NCBI GenBank assembly: GCA_018381425.1 | Contig: JAGZRY010000009.1 | Coordinates: forward strand, 1-18,404 | Source: Haemophilus parainfluenzae | Lineage (GTDB): Bacteria > Pseudomonadota > Gammaproteobacteria > Enterobacterales > Pasteurellaceae | Direction of reading: 5' to 3' | Length of the DNA: 18,404 nucleotides | Shown: positions 1 through 7,927 of the stretch, in pieces | Numbering within the stretch: position 1 is the first letter of the stretch | How the letters are laid out: every line of letters begins with the position of its first letter | Made by a program: the position numbers and the translations under genes | Notes under the pieces: generated by a model | Database searches by the model: none | The model's input: the letters and a program-made list of their open reading frames with translations, nothing else | Told to the model about the DNA's origin: nothing

Positions 1-13
1 GTGCTTTGTAATT

Positions 14-90
14 TGGTTGCGGGGGCCGGATTTGAACCGACGGCCTTCGGGTTATGAGCCCGACGAGCTACCAAGCTGCTCCACCCCGCG
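14..90 (-). tRNA. Initiator tRNA (tRNA-fMet, CAT anticodon)
   Basis: Read on the minus strand this is a 77-base tRNA that begins CGCGGGG and ends in an encoded CCA (positions 16-14). The anticodon CAT lies at 56-54, inside a stem with three consecutive G:C pairs (GGG/CCC). The first base is C and the base opposite it is A, giving the C1:A72 mismatch that blocks use as an elongator. These two features identify it as the initiator tRNA rather than elongator Met. The T-arm sequence GGTTCAAATCC is intact. It delivers formylmethionine to start codons. The gene lies at the left edge of the window, so any following genes in its transcript cannot be seen. Confidence 0.97.
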
Positions 91-103
91 TCTGATGGCG
101 CGT

Positions 104-131
104 AATATACTCGTTTCAATAATTATTGCAA
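104..131 (-). promoter_or_regulatory. Promoter of the initiator tRNA gene
   Basis: On the minus strand, TTGCAA (131-126) and TATATT (109-104) are separated by 16 bases and sit just upstream of the tRNA 5' end. The bases right after the -10 are GC-rich (ACGCGCC), the discriminator type typical of stable-RNA promoters under stringent control. The hexamers are seen directly. Stringent control is inferred from the family rule. Confidence 0.6.
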
Positions 132-230
132 GATTTAAACGGAATTTGACTTTTCGTTTGTTAAGAAAATAAACAAAATGAATATTAATTAACCATTTTA
201 TGAAATAGTGCTAGTCCTAAAAGGGAATTT

Positions 231-258
231 TTGATAGCGTATGCAACTTTGTATTAGT
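231..258 (+). promoter_or_regulatory. Possible mltA promoter
   Basis: TTGATA (231-236) is followed 16 bases later by ATTAGT (253-258), just upstream of the mltA ribosome binding site. The -10 match is poor and would leave a short untranslated leader, so this is only a candidate. Nothing else is recognised between the tRNA promoter and mltA. Confidence 0.25.
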
Positions 259-281
259 TAGTTTAATTGAGGAAAATGAGA

Positions 282-1409
282 ATGAAATTTCGTCAAAATC
301 TCGCTGTAAAAATACTCTCTGTAATGGTGGCGGTTTCGGTGCTTGCGTCATGTGGTTCCGCACCAAGTAAAGTCTCTTCAAAAAATAATTCTAGCTTACC
401 GCGTACTGCGACAGGCGACGATCCACAAAAATTTGGGGCAAAGTATAGTGGACGTAATTATCAACAAGCTATTTTAAGCCCAGTGGCATCCGTGGAGAAC
501 AAAGGTGCGATTGTAAACCAAGGTGATTTTTTAACGCAGTTGACGAATGTTCGTGATTATTCAAGTTCATTAACAAATCGCTTTGCTGCTAATTATGGCA
601 AAATCACTAACTGGGTACTTGCAGGAGCCAATGTGAATGAATTAGCACAATACGGCATTAACCCACAGATTATGAAAGGTTTTGATGGTTATCAAAACGT
701 GTTAATGACAGGTTATTATTCACCCGTGATTCATGCACGCCGTACTGCACAAGGTCAATATCAACATCCAATTTATGCGATGCCAAGCTATAAACGTTAT
801 AGCCGGGCAGAAATTTATAATGGTGCATTGGCAGGAAAAGGCTTAGAGCTCGCTTACAGTGATTCAATGATGGATAATTTCTTATTAGGCGTGCAGGGTA
901 GTGGCTATGTTGATTACGGTGATGGCAATTTAAATTATTTAGCCTATGCAGGTCAAAATGGTTATAAATATCAAGCAGTTGGTCGTTTGTTAGTAGAAGA
1001 TGGTGAAATTCCAAAAGAAAAAATGTCTATTCAAGCAATTCGTGAATGGGGCAAAGCAAATCCATCTCGTGTACAAGAATTGTTAGAACGCAATCCATCT
1101 TATGTTTTCTTTAAAAACGATCCGACAGGTAAAGTGAAAGGTTCTGCCGGTGTGCCTTTAGTACCTATGGCTTCTGTGGCTTCTGATCGTAATGTCATTC
1201 CTTCTGGAACCGTATTATTGGTTGAAGTACCAGATATTGATAACAATGGTAACTGGATGGGTACACACAAATTACACTTAATGGTGGCGCTTGATGTGGG
1301 CGGTGCGGTAAAGGGTCACCATTTTGACTTATACCGTGGTATTGGCGATCAAGCAGGCCATATCGCGGGTTTATCAAAACACTATGGACGAGTTTGGGTA
1401 CTACAATAA
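282..1409 (+). CDS. mltA: Membrane-bound lytic murein transglycosylase A
   Basis: Outer-membrane lipoprotein that cleaves the MurNAc-GlcNAc bond of peptidoglycan with formation of 1,6-anhydro-MurNAc, acting in wall turnover. The start at 282 gives 375 residues. GAGGA at 269-273 sits 8 bases before this ATG, whereas the in-frame ATG at 276 and TTG at 267 are too close to that site or overlap it. The N-terminus has basic residues, a hydrophobic stretch and the lipobox LASC, with C24 as the predicted lipidated residue. MltA-family features follow: GYYSPV, GVQGSGYVDYGDG, and a C-terminal 3D-type domain with ALDVGGAVKGHHFDLYRG and HYGRVWVL, where the catalytic aspartate of the family lies. The stop TAA overlaps the ATG of tcdA by one base, so the two genes are probably cotranscribed and translationally coupled. 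Confidence 0.95.
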   Translation: MKFRQNLAVKILSVMVAVSVLASCGSAPSKVSSKNNSSLPRTATGDDPQKFGAKYSGRNYQQAILSPVASVENKGAIVNQGDFLTQLTNVRDYSSSLTNRFAANYGKITNWVLAGANVNELAQYGINPQIMKGFDGYQNVLMTGYYSPVIHARRTAQGQYQHPIYAMPSYKRYSRAEIYNGALAGKGLELAYSDSMMDNFLLGVQGSGYVDYGDGNLNYLAYAGQNGYKYQAVGRLLVEDGEIPKEKMSIQAIREWGKANPSRVQELLERNPSYVFFKNDPTGKVKGSAGVPLVPMASVASDRNVIPSGTVLLVEVPDIDNNGNWMGTHKLHLMVALDVGGAVKGHHFDLYRGIGDQAGHIAGLSKHYGRVWVLQ

Positions 1410-2170
1410 TGAATCGTGTCGATAACTACGAACAACGCTTTGGCGGCATTGGACGCCTTTATACACCAGAAGGCTTGGCGCGTCTGCGTCAGGCTCATGT
1501 GTGCGTTATTGGTATTGGCGGCGTAGGTTCGTGGGTGGTGGAAGCGCTTGCGCGAAGTGGCGTAGGGCAGATCACCATGATTGATATGGATGACATTTGT
1601 GTCACCAATATTAATCGTCAGCTTCCTGCATTAAGCGGCAATATTGGCAAGCTTAAAACGGAAGTAATGGCAAAGCGCGTTCAGCTGATTAACCCAGAAT
1701 GTGTGGTGAATATTATCGATGATTTCATTTCATCGGATAATCAAGCGGAATACCTAAATCGTGGCTATGATTATGTCATTGATGCCATTGATAATGTAAA
1801 AACTAAAGCGGCGATGATTGCCTATTGCAAACGTAATAAAATCAAAATTATTACTATTGGTGGCGCTGGTGGTCAGACAGATCCATCCAAAATCCAAATT
1901 GCTGATTTAAGCAAAACGATCCAAGATCCATTATTGGCGAAAGTGCGGTCAGTTTTACGTAAGGATTTTAATTTTAGCCAAAATCCACAACGTAAGTTCG
2001 CAGTTGATGCTGTGTTTTCCAGTCAGCCTCTGATTTTCCCTAAAATGGGCGAGGGCTGTGAAATATCCGCTACTATGAATTGTGCAAATGGCTTTGGGGC
2101 AGCAACCATGATAACGGCAACCTTTGGTTTTTTTGCTGTTTCTCGGGCAATAGATAAGTTATTGAAATAA
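1409..2170 (+). CDS. tcdA: tRNA threonylcarbamoyladenosine dehydratase (E1-like)
   Basis: TcdA (CsdL/YgdL) uses ATP to convert t6A at position 37 of ANN-decoding tRNAs into the cyclic form ct6A. The 253-residue product is a ThiF/MoeB/E1-type Rossmann protein. It has the nucleotide loop GIGGVG (35-40), the acidic-Asn-Arg motif IDMDDICVTNINRQ (58-71) and VIDAIDN (123-129), followed by the family stretch TIGGAGGQTDPSKIQIADL. The start ATG shares its A with the mltA stop (TAATG), which indicates coupling and decides the start. E. coli TcdA works with the CsdA/CsdE sulfur carriers, but no partner gene is in this window. A strong hairpin terminator follows the stop. A perfect uptake core lies inside the gene at 1941. 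Confidence 0.95.
   Translation: MNRVDNYEQRFGGIGRLYTPEGLARLRQAHVCVIGIGGVGSWVVEALARSGVGQITMIDMDDICVTNINRQLPALSGNIGKLKTEVMAKRVQLINPECVVNIIDDFISSDNQAEYLNRGYDYVIDAIDNVKTKAAMIAYCKRNKIKIITIGGAGGQTDPSKIQIADLSKTIQDPLLAKVRSVLRKDFNFSQNPQRKFAVDAVFSSQPLIFPKMGEGCEISATMNCANGFGAATMITATFGFFAVSRAIDKLLK
1941..1949 (+). repeat. DNA uptake sequence core inside tcdA
   Basis: Perfect AAGTGCGGT followed by the AT-rich extension CAGTTTT. It encodes part of VRSVLRK in TcdA. Confidence 0.9.
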
Positions 2171-2174
2171 ATAT

Positions 2175-2206
2175 AAAAAGCAACGTGAAAACGTTGCTTT
2201 TTCTTT
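2175..2206 (+). terminator. Rho-independent terminator after tcdA
   Basis: Perfect 11-base stem AAAAAGCAACG (2175-2185) / CGTTGCTTTTT (2192-2202), with a six-base loop and a T-rich tail. It ends the mltA-tcdA transcript. Confidence 0.9.
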
Positions 2207-2228
2207 ATGAATGAAAGTATTACATAAG

Positions 2229-2292
2229 ATGAAGAAATATCACTTCATTTTTTAATTTGACATGTTGCAATTTTATCAAAAAGGCGTAGTCT
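2229..2292 (+). promoter_or_regulatory. Upstream region of znuA with candidate promoter
   Basis: This AT-rich gap holds an inverted repeat, ATGAAG (2229-2234) / CTTCAT (2243-2248), with an eight-base spacer. TTGACA (2257-2262) has no well-placed -10. TTGCAA (2265-2270) is followed after 16 bases by TAGTCT (2287-2292). I see no clear match to the gammaproteobacterial Zur palindrome, so zinc control is expected for this family but not shown here. Confidence 0.3.
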
Positions 2293-2337
2293 ATGTTGGC
2301 CTTGAGAATAATTCCCAATAAAAGTAAGGAAACAAAA

Positions 2338-3330
2338 ATGAAACAAGTATTAAAAATGAGTGCAATTTCAACCGCACTTTTAACGCTTCCAATGATGGCA
2401 AATGCAGATGTATTAGCATCCGTGAAACCCCTCGGTTTTATTACATCGTCTATTGCTAATGGTGTAACAGATACGCAAATTTTAGTGCCAGCAGGTGCTT
2501 CTCCACATGATTACAGCTTAAAACTTTCAGATGTACAAAAAGTGAAATCGGCGGATTTAGTGCTTTGGGTTGGTGAAGATATTGACGCTTTCTTAGCAAA
2601 ACCAATTAGCCAAATTGATAGCAAAAAAGTTATCAATATTTCTGAGATTCCAGAAATTAAACCGCTTTTAAGCAAGGTCCATCATGAACATTATCATGAA
2701 GGCGATGAAGATGAGCACGGGCATGATCATAAGCATGGACACGATCATAAGCACGAGCATGGTCATGACCATGACCATGAGCATCATCACCACGATGTAG
2801 ATGAAAATGGGTTAAGCGTGAACTGGCACTTATGGTATTCACCAGCCATCAGTCAAATTGTGGCACAAAAAGTGGCGGATAAATTAACGGAACAACATCC
2901 GGATAAAAAAGAGCTCATTGCGAAAAACTTAGCCGATTTTAACCGCACTTTGACTGAGCAAAGCGATAAAATCAAAGTACAATTAGCCCCACTCAAAGAT
3001 AAAGGTTTTTTTGTGTTCCATGATGCTTATAGCTATTTCAATGATGCGTATGGTTTAAATCAAACCGGTTATTTCACCATTAATCCATTAGTGGCTCCGG
3101 GTGCAAAAACCATTGCCCACATCAAAGAAGAGATTGAAGAACACCATGTAAATTGTCTTTTTGCTGAACCTCAATTCACACCAAAAGTGATTGACTCTCT
3201 TGCACAAAGTACAAAAGTTAATGTCGGTCGTTTAGATCCTATTGGCGATAACGTACAGATTGGCCCAAATTCCTATGCGAATTTCCTTCAAGCCACTGCT
3301 GATAGCTATGCTCAATGTTTAAGTAAATAA
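2338..3330 (+). CDS. znuA: Zinc ABC transporter periplasmic binding protein
   Basis: Cluster A-I solute-binding protein that captures Zn2+ in the periplasm for the ZnuBC transporter. The start at 2338 is chosen because TAAGGA (2325-2330) lies seven bases upstream and because it yields a clean signal peptide ending ANA. The in-frame ATG at 2293 adds 15 residues that spoil the signal and has no good ribosome site. The product has 330 residues. Zinc ligands expected for the family are H57 (PHDYS), H164 (NWHLWYSP) and H228 (FVFHDAY). Residues 115-152 form a His/Asp/Glu-rich loop, as in known ZnuA proteins. Two cysteines, in VNCLFAEP and near the C-terminus (YAQCLSK), could form the family disulfide. 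znuB and znuC are not adjacent; the gene is flanked by terminators and stands alone. Two uptake cores lie within it. Confidence 0.95.
   Translation: MKQVLKMSAISTALLTLPMMANADVLASVKPLGFITSSIANGVTDTQILVPAGASPHDYSLKLSDVQKVKSADLVLWVGEDIDAFLAKPISQIDSKKVINISEIPEIKPLLSKVHHEHYHEGDEDEHGHDHKHGHDHKHEHGHDHDHEHHHHDVDENGLSVNWHLWYSPAISQIVAQKVADKLTEQHPDKKELIAKNLADFNRTLTEQSDKIKVQLAPLKDKGFFVFHDAYSYFNDAYGLNQTGYFTINPLVAPGAKTIAHIKEEIEEHHVNCLFAEPQFTPKVIDSLAQSTKVNVGRLDPIGDNVQIGPNSYANFLQATADSYAQCLSK
2371..2379 (-). repeat. DNA uptake sequence core in the znuA signal peptide
   Basis: Perfect ACCGCACTT (reverse orientation) that encodes STALLT within the signal peptide, so the uptake motif is accommodated in a tolerant hydrophobic segment. 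Confidence 0.9.
2719..2796 (+). repeat. Imperfect 18-base tandem repeats encoding the His-rich loop of ZnuA
   Basis: Units at 2719-2736 and 2737-2754 both encode G-H-D-H-K-H and differ at only a few bases. Degenerate CAT/CAC-GAC/GAG triplets follow to about 2796. The arrangement suggests growth of the loop by duplication and possible length variation between strains. Confidence 0.75.
2942..2950 (-). repeat. DNA uptake sequence core inside znuA
   Basis: Perfect ACCGCACTT encoding part of FNRTLTE. Confidence 0.9.
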
Positions 3331-3350
3331 TCTAATTTGCTTCTATCTTA

Positions 3351-3377
3351 AAAACAGCCTTTAAGGCTGTTTTTTTA
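3351..3377 (+). terminator. Rho-independent terminator after znuA
   Basis: Stem AAAACAGCCT (3351-3360) / AGGCTGTTTT (3364-3373) with loop TTA, running into a T tract to 3377. Confidence 0.92.
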
Positions 3378-3381
3378 TAGT

Positions 3382-3504
3382 CCCTATCTAAATCGCCCGA
3401 ATGATTTTCAATTTTTAAGAAATTTTCGCTTGTTTGAGCGAAGCGAGTTCGAAAATTTCTGTAAAGAAAATTGAAAAGAATGAGGATTAGCGATTTAATT
3501 GGGG
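3382..3504. repeat. Large nested inverted-repeat element upstream of rlmL
   Basis: Three concentric perfect arms are visible: TAAATCGC (3389-3396) with GCGATTTA (3490-3497), TTTTCAATTTT (3405-3415) with AAAATTGAAAA (3467-3477), and AGAAATTTTCG (3418-3428) with CGAAAATTTCT (3450-3460). CCC at 3382 and GGG ending at 3504 could close the structure. The centre holds a small CGCT/AGCG repeat. No protein is evident. It resembles a dispersed palindromic unit (REP or MITE-like), but copy number cannot be judged from one window. Confidence 0.7.
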
Positions 3505-3518
3505 TGTGTTTTCTTTTG

Positions 3519-3565
3519 CCTACTTTGCTTTGCACAAGCAAAGAAAAGTAGGTCGCCTTAGGCGA
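3519..3565. repeat. Second stem-loop unit next to the large inverted repeat
   Basis: CCTACTTTGCTTTGC (3519-3533) pairs with GCAAAGAAAAGTAGG (3538-3552) at 14 of 15 positions around a four-base loop. It is followed at once by TCGCC (3553-3557) TTA GGCGA (3561-3565). I have the impression that this GTAGG stem-loop recurs in Haemophilus intergenic DNA, but that is memory and not checked. Confidence 0.7.
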
Positions 3566-3582
3566 AATCCTAGTAAAAACTA

Positions 3583-3591
3583 TGCTATAAT
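3583..3591 (+). promoter_or_regulatory. Extended -10 promoter of rlmL
   Basis: TGC directly followed by the consensus TATAAT (3586-3591) forms an extended -10 element about 30 bases before the rlmL ATG. No good -35 is seen at the usual distance, which is tolerable for extended -10 promoters. The element abuts the inverted-repeat units. Confidence 0.6.
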
Positions 3592-3621
3592 CCGCCCAAT
3601 TTTTCCCTATCGAGAAAACAC

Positions 3622-5757
3622 ATGAAACAACTATTTGCCACAACTGCTCGTGGTTTTGAAGAACTCTTAAAAGTCGAATTGATAGAGCTTGGTGCAACGG
3701 AATGTAAAATTGCACAAGGCGGCGTACATTTTCAGGCTGATGATGAAACATTTTATCGCAGCTTATTATGGTCACGTTTGGCTTCGCGTATTTTGTTACC
3801 GATTGTAAATGGAAAGGTATATAGTGATTTAGACTTGTATTCAATTGTGACAGGGCAGGATTGGTTAAGTTATTTTGATGAGAAAACCACATTTTTTGTT
3901 GATTTCAATGGGACAAACCAAGAAATTCGTCACACTCAATTTGGTGCGATGCGAGTGAAAGATGCCATTGTGGATTATTTTGAACGCCAAGGGAAAGCAC
4001 GTCCAAATGTGGATAAAGACTATCCAGATGTGAGAATTCATGCTTATTTAAATAAAGAAGAACTCGTCGTTTCACTCGATTTAAGTGGCGAAGCATTGCA
4101 TTTACGTGGCTATCGTGAAGATACAGGGCAAGCGCCTTTACGTGAAACCTTAGCTGCCGCGATAGTGCTTCGTTCAGGTTGGACAAAAGGGACACCATTA
4201 GTGGATCCAATGTGCGGTTCGGGTACTTTGTTAATCGAAGCAGCACAGATGGAAGCGCAAATTGCACCGCAATTACATCGTTTACATTGGGGCTTTGATT
4301 GCTGGAAAGGACATAATCAAGATGCTTGGGATAAGGTGAAAGCAGAAGCGGTACAGCAAGCTGAAACTTATTTTAATCAAAATCCAAAACCGCATTTTTA
4401 TGGCTTCGATCTCGATCATCGCGTTCTGAAAAAAGCGCAAAAGAACGCACAAAATGCAGGCGTAGCACACTTAATTCAATGGAAACAAGGTGATGTGGCT
4501 GCATTAAAAAATCCAAGTCCAGATGAAGTGGGAACAGTGATTTGTAACCCGCCTTACGGTGAACGTTTAGGCACAACTCCTGCTTTGATTGCTCTATATT
4601 CAGTCTTTGGACAACGTCTTAAAAATGAATTTGGTGGTTGGAATGCATCGATTTTCAGTAGTGAATCTACATTGCTTGATTGCTTGCGTATGCGTTCTCA
4701 TCGTCAATTTAAAGCGAAAAACGGTCCGTTAGATTGTGTTCAGAAGAATTATCAAATTTCAGAACGTAAAGAAAGTGCGGCTGAAAATCCACTTGAATTT
4801 GACCGCACTTCAACGGTAGCGGTGGATTTTGCGAATCGCTTGCAGAAAAATATCAAGAAAATTGAAAAATGGGCGAAGCAGCAAGGTCTTGATGCGTATC
4901 GTTTATATGATGCCGATTTACCGGAATATAACGTGGCAGTGGATCGTTATGGTGATCATATCGTGGTGCAAGAGTATGCTGCACCCAAAAATATTGATGA
5001 AAATAAAGCTCGCCAACGTTTATTAGATGCAGTGACTGCAACTTTACAAGTCACCGGTATTGAAACCAATAAACTGATTTTGAAAGTCCGTCAAAAACAA
5101 AAAGGCACGAATCAATATGAAAAATTGGCTAATAAAGGAGAATATTTCTATGTAAATGAATACGGTGCACAGCTTTGGGTGAATCTAACGGATTACTTGG
5201 ATACAGGATTATTCTTAGATCATCGTTTAACCCGTAAAATGCTTGGCGAAATGGCAAAAGGCAAAGATTTCCTGAATCTTTTTGCTTATACCGGTTCCGC
5301 AACAGTGCATGTGGCATTAGGTGGGGCAAAATCGACGACGACCGTGGATATGTCGAATACCTATTTAAACTGGGCAGAGCAAAACCTGATTTTAAATGAT
5401 ATCGAAGGCAAACAACACAAGCTCATACAAGCAGATTGTTTGCAGTGGTTAGAGAAATGTGCTCGACAGTTTGATTTGATTTTCGTGGATCCGCCAACAT
5501 TCTCGAATTCTAAGCGTATGGAAGATAGTTGGGATGTACAACGTGACCATATTAAATTGATGCGTAATCTCAAACGTATTTTACGCCCTAACGGTACCGT
5601 CGTGTTCTCTAACAATAAACGTGGTTTTAAAATGGACTTTGAGGCGTTAGATGAATTGGGATTAAGTGCGGTCGAAATTTCAGCGAAAACTTTACCGCTT
5701 GATTTTGAGCGTAATAAACAAATCCATAATTGCTGGATTGTAACACTGAAAGCCTAA
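3622..5757 (+). CDS. rlmL: Bifunctional 23S rRNA methyltransferase RlmKL
   Basis: A fusion enzyme that makes m2G2445 (RlmL half) and m7G2069 (RlmK half) in 23S rRNA during 50S assembly, using S-adenosylmethionine. The 711 residues match the usual full-length fusion. An N-terminal THUMP region is followed by the first methyltransferase domain, with [10 protein letters not shown] (195-204) as the SAM loop and NPPYGERLG (from 309) as the catalytic N-PP-Y motif typical of N2-guanine methylation. The C-terminal domain has [14 protein letters not shown] (from 552) and [11 protein letters not shown] (from 623). The start at 3622 has only a weak ribosome site, but the sequence after it ([20 protein letters not shown]) is the conserved family N-terminus. 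The gene stands alone between its own promoter and a terminator shared with the convergent kef gene. Confidence 0.96.
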   Translation: MKQLFATTARGFEELLKVELIELGATECKIAQGGVHFQADDETFYRSLLWSRLASRILLPIVNGKVYSDLDLYSIVTGQDWLSYFDEKTTFFVDFNGTNQEIRHTQFGAMRVKDAIVDYFERQGKARPNVDKDYPDVRIHAYLNKEELVVSLDLSGEALHLRGYREDTGQAPLRETLAAAIVLRSGWTKGTPLVDPMCGSGTLLIEAAQMEAQIAPQLHRLHWGFDCWKGHNQDAWDKVKAEAVQQAETYFNQNPKPHFYGFDLDHRVLKKAQKNAQNAGVAHLIQWKQGDVAALKNPSPDEVGTVICNPPYGERLGTTPALIALYSVFGQRLKNEFGGWNASIFSSESTLLDCLRMRSHRQFKAKNGPLDCVQKNYQISERKESAAENPLEFDRTSTVAVDFANRLQKNIKKIEKWAKQQGLDAYRLYDADLPEYNVAVDRYGDHIVVQEYAAPKNIDENKARQRLLDAVTATLQVTGIETNKLILKVRQKQKGTNQYEKLANKGEYFYVNEYGAQLWVNLTDYLDTGLFLDHRLTRKMLGEMAKGKDFLNLFAYTGSATVHVALGGAKSTTTVDMSNTYLNWAEQNLILNDIEGKQHKLIQADCLQWLEKCARQFDLIFVDPPTFSNSKRMEDSWDVQRDHIKLMRNLKRILRPNGTVVFSNNKRGFKMDFEALDELGLSAVEISAKTLPLDFERNKQIHNCWIVTLKA
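4773..4810. repeat. Inverted uptake-sequence pair inside rlmL
   Basis: A variant core AAGTGCGGC (4773-4781) and a perfect ACCGCACTT (4802-4810) face each other 20 bases apart within the coding region. Such pairs usually serve as terminators between genes. The mismatch may reflect weak selection to avoid a strong hairpin here. Confidence 0.7.
5664..5672 (+). repeat. DNA uptake sequence core inside rlmL
   Basis: Perfect AAGTGCGGT near the 3' end, followed by an AT-rich stretch (CGAAATTT). Confidence 0.9.
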
Positions 5758-5760
5758 TAA

Positions 5761-5792
5761 AAAAGCCCGATAATGATTTATCGGGCTTTTTT
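5761..5792. terminator. Bidirectional terminator between rlmL and kef
   Basis: Thirteen-base stem AAAAGCCCGATAA (5761-5773) / TTATCGGGCTTTT (5778-5790) with a four-base loop. T runs occur on both strands, so it can end both convergent genes. It lies between the two stop codons. Confidence 0.93.
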
Positions 5793-5793
5793 A

Positions 5794-7698
5794 TTATTCG
5801 ACTTCTTTTTGTTTCTCTGTTTCTGAATCATCATGAAGAAGAGTTTCAACCGCTGCTTCATCATTGGTGTCATCTTCTTTTTCTAAGATCTCAGCCGTTT
5901 CTTCATTGAGTGCTTCAGCATCAGAATGTGGTTTAATGAAAGGTTTTGGCATCCAATATTTTCGGATGATGTCTGTAGAAAAACCATGTAAAACTTCTTC
6001 ATTCAATCGTTCTTGATCTAAGTAACGAACTTCTGCAATGACCTCATCAGCTTCAATTTTATTGATACCTAATTGCATTAGTGTTGCACGACTGAGCGTC
6101 AATGCAGATTCAAAGGTTTCACGCACGATAAAGTTTACATCTTGCTTAATAAGACTCACGGTTGTTTTGCGGTCATAAGTTCGCGCCAAAATTGGGAGTT
6201 TCGGATAAGCATCTTTCAAATTCTGAACGATGTTTTCAATACGTTGTGTATCGTTAATCCCGATGACAACACATTTAGCTTTTTCGATACCCGCGGCACG
6301 TAAAACATCAAGGCGAATACCGTCACCGTAATAAACTTTAAAACCAAATTTAGCTGCCGCACGGATGTTTTCGATGTTGCGGTCAATCACCGATACGTTA
6401 ATGCCACGAACAAGAAGTGATTGACATACGATTTGGCTGAAACGACCAAAACCAATCACGAGTACGCTATCTTCTAAATCCACAATAGGATCAAGATCGC
6501 TGGTATCCACTTTTTCCTCTTGATTTGCTGATTTGCGTTGGTTGATTTTACGCATTAATAAGCCAATCAATGGTGAGAATAACATCGAGATAATCACCGC
6601 AGCGGTGAAGGTCGCATTTTGATCTTTTGTCATCACGCCTGCAGTAGTCGCCGCAGAGAAGAGTACGAATGCAAATTCACCACCATGTGCCATGATTGCC
6701 ATTCGTCCAACAGATTCGGTACGGTCTAGTTTCGTAATACGTGCCACGGTATAAACAGCTAAGGCTTTGCCGACGATGTAAAGGCATACGATACCTAACA
6801 ACCAAACCGCATCATTGAAGACTAAACTGAGGTCAAGCGACATTCCCACGCCCATAAAGAAGAGACCGAGCAATAAACCACGGAATGGTTCAATATCGGC
6901 TTCTAATTGGTGGCGGAATGCGGATTCTGAAAGCATTACACCCGCAACGAATGCGCCCATCGCCATTGAAAGGCCACTCGCTTCCATGGCCAATGCAGCA
7001 CCTAACACTACAAGCAAAGCAGCTGCGGTCATCATTTCGCGAATATGAGCTTTGGAAATCAAACGGAAAATTGGGTTCATTAACCATTTACCTGCAACGA
7101 CTAAACCGACAACGGCGCCGAGTGCAATAGCAATAGATGTCCAGTTGGTTTGATGTTCAATATGTTTGGTTTCAGGCGTTAAAAAGGCAATAGAAGCCAA
7201 TAATGGCACAATGGATAAATCTTCAAAAATTAAGGTGGAAATAACTCGTTGGCCTTTTGGTGTATTTGTAATCCCGCGTTCTTCTAATACCTGCATCACA
7301 ATCGCGGTGGAAGAAAGGGTAAAGCCCATACCCGCGATAAACGCGACCTCTTTAGGAAGATTTAAAATATAGATACCCGCAAAGGTAAGCAGAACACCAC
7401 ATAGCCCGACTTGTAGAAAGCCCCGTCCGAAGATTGCCTTTCTCATCGCCCATAAACGTTCTGGATGCATTTCCAAACCGATAATGAATAAGAACATCAC
7501 CACGCCCAGTTCAGCCATATGCAGAATCGATTCTGCATCTTTTACTACGCCGAAAACGGAAGGACCAATTAAACATCCCGCCACTAAATAACCCAACACG
7601 CTACCTAAGCCAATACGCTTAAAAAGTGGCACGATAGTGACACTGGTAGCAAGCAGGACAACAGTTTTAATTAATTCAGGGCTGACGACATTCGACAT
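5794..7698 (-). CDS. kefC: Kef-type K+/H+ antiporter (CPA2) with RCK domain
   Basis: Inner-membrane potassium efflux protein of the KefB/KefC type, which in E. coli is gated by glutathione and its adducts and acidifies the cytoplasm during electrophile stress. The 634 residues match the family. The first 385 or so form the CPA2 transporter with many hydrophobic segments and the family motif FEDLSIVPL (158-166, conserved Asp 160). The cytoplasmic regulatory loop is HQLEADIEPFRG (263-274), and MAHGGEFAFVLF follows (336-347). An RCK_N nucleotide-binding domain begins near 411 (SVLVIGFGRFSQ). The last 40 residues are an acidic tail. No KefF/KefG-like ancillary oxidoreductase gene is adjacent. Whether it is KefB or KefC cannot be settled here, so the symbol is approximate. 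The ribosome site before its ATG is weak. Confidence 0.9.
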   Translation of the reverse strand: MSNVVSPELIKTVVLLATSVTIVPLFKRIGLGSVLGYLVAGCLIGPSVFGVVKDAESILHMAELGVVMFLFIIGLEMHPERLWAMRKAIFGRGFLQVGLCGVLLTFAGIYILNLPKEVAFIAGMGFTLSSTAIVMQVLEERGITNTPKGQRVISTLIFEDLSIVPLLASIAFLTPETKHIEHQTNWTSIAIALGAVVGLVVAGKWLMNPIFRLISKAHIREMMTAAALLVVLGAALAMEASGLSMAMGAFVAGVMLSESAFRHQLEADIEPFRGLLLGLFFMGVGMSLDLSLVFNDAVWLLGIVCLYIVGKALAVYTVARITKLDRTESVGRMAIMAHGGEFAFVLFSAATTAGVMTKDQNATFTAAVIISMLFSPLIGLLMRKINQRKSANQEEKVDTSDLDPIVDLEDSVLVIGFGRFSQIVCQSLLVRGINVSVIDRNIENIRAAAKFGFKVYYGDGIRLDVLRAAGIEKAKCVVIGINDTQRIENIVQNLKDAYPKLPILARTYDRKTTVSLIKQDVNFIVRETFESALTLSRATLMQLGINKIEADEVIAEVRYLDQERLNEEVLHGFSTDIIRKYWMPKPFIKPHSDAEALNEETAEILEKEDDTNDEAAVETLLHDDSETEKQKEVE

Positions 7699-7750
7699 AG
7701 GGCAAAAAACCTTAGTAAAAACAGGGAGTGTGAGAAGAAAGTTGACCTGT

Positions 7751-7756
7751 ATTCTA
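7751..7756 (-). promoter_or_regulatory. Possible kef promoter (-10 element)
   Basis: TAGAAT on the minus strand (7756-7751), about 55 bases before the kef ATG, resembles a -10. The -35 region is only a T-rich stretch, so support is modest. Confidence 0.35.
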
Positions 7757-7797
7757 GCCTTTTTTCACTAAATAAAAAACACAGAAAAGCAAGAAAT

Positions 7798-7806
7798 TGG
7801 TATAAT
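7798..7806 (+). promoter_or_regulatory. Extended -10 promoter of the DUF441-DUF423-hrpA operon
   Basis: TGG followed by a consensus TATAAT (7801-7806) is an extended -10. It would start transcription near 7812 and give a leader of about 130 bases before the first gene. It diverges from the kef promoter. Confidence 0.6.
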
Positions 7807-7831
7807 TTACAAAAACTTTACACGCATAAAA

Positions 7832-7927
7832 ATGGTCAGTTTTTTATTCACAAGTTCACTCGTTCGCTTATTCACCCCTTGTGGGGCCGTTGGCAAAGCC
7901 AACGTTGAAAACCTACGGTTTTTTTGA
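7832..7927 (+). CDS. Possible 31-residue leader ORF
   Basis: An ATG-to-TGA ORF of 31 residues lies entirely within the leader of the DUF441 operon. Its C-terminal part reads TPCGAVGKANVENLRFF. It has no visible Shine-Dalgarno site. The second half coincides with the hairpin-forming bases, and the stop overlaps the uptake core. The DUF441 ATG begins 18 bases later. It may be a leader peptide, or just a reading frame that happens to stay open through a repeated noncoding element. I do not recognise a function. Confidence 0.25.
   Translation: MVSFLFTSSLVRLFTPCGAVGKANVENLRFF
7873..7925 (+). promoter_or_regulatory. Structured leader with terminator-like hairpin upstream of DUF441 gene
   Basis: Three hairpins stand in series: CCCC (7875-7878) / GGGG (7883-7886), CGTTGGC (7888-7894) / GCCAACG (7898-7904), and AAAACC (7908-7913) / GGTTTT (7917-7922), the last ending in a run of seven T. 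The last looks like a weak intrinsic terminator placed before the first gene, which would suit attenuation. The stems are seen directly; regulation is inferred. Confidence 0.4.

Noticed and set aside
267..281. TTG (267) or ATG (276) as start of mltA
   Set aside because: They overlap or crowd the GAGGA ribosome site; ATG 282 has normal spacing and keeps the lipoprotein signal.
2207..2290. Zur operator before znuA
   Set aside because: Only a short ATGAAG/CTTCAT repeat is present, which does not resemble the known Zur palindrome.
2293..2337. Upstream in-frame ATG giving a longer ZnuA
   Set aside because: It would put 15 polar and basic residues before a good signal peptide, and it lacks a ribosome site; TAAGGA fits the ATG at 2338.
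2719..2796. Repeats in znuA as a CRISPR-like array
   Set aside because: The units are contiguous, have no spacers and encode an in-frame His-rich loop.
3332..3892. 186-codon minus-strand frame across the znuA-rlmL gap
   Set aside because: It runs through the inverted repeats and the start of rlmL on the opposite strand, has no family resemblance and no ribosome site.
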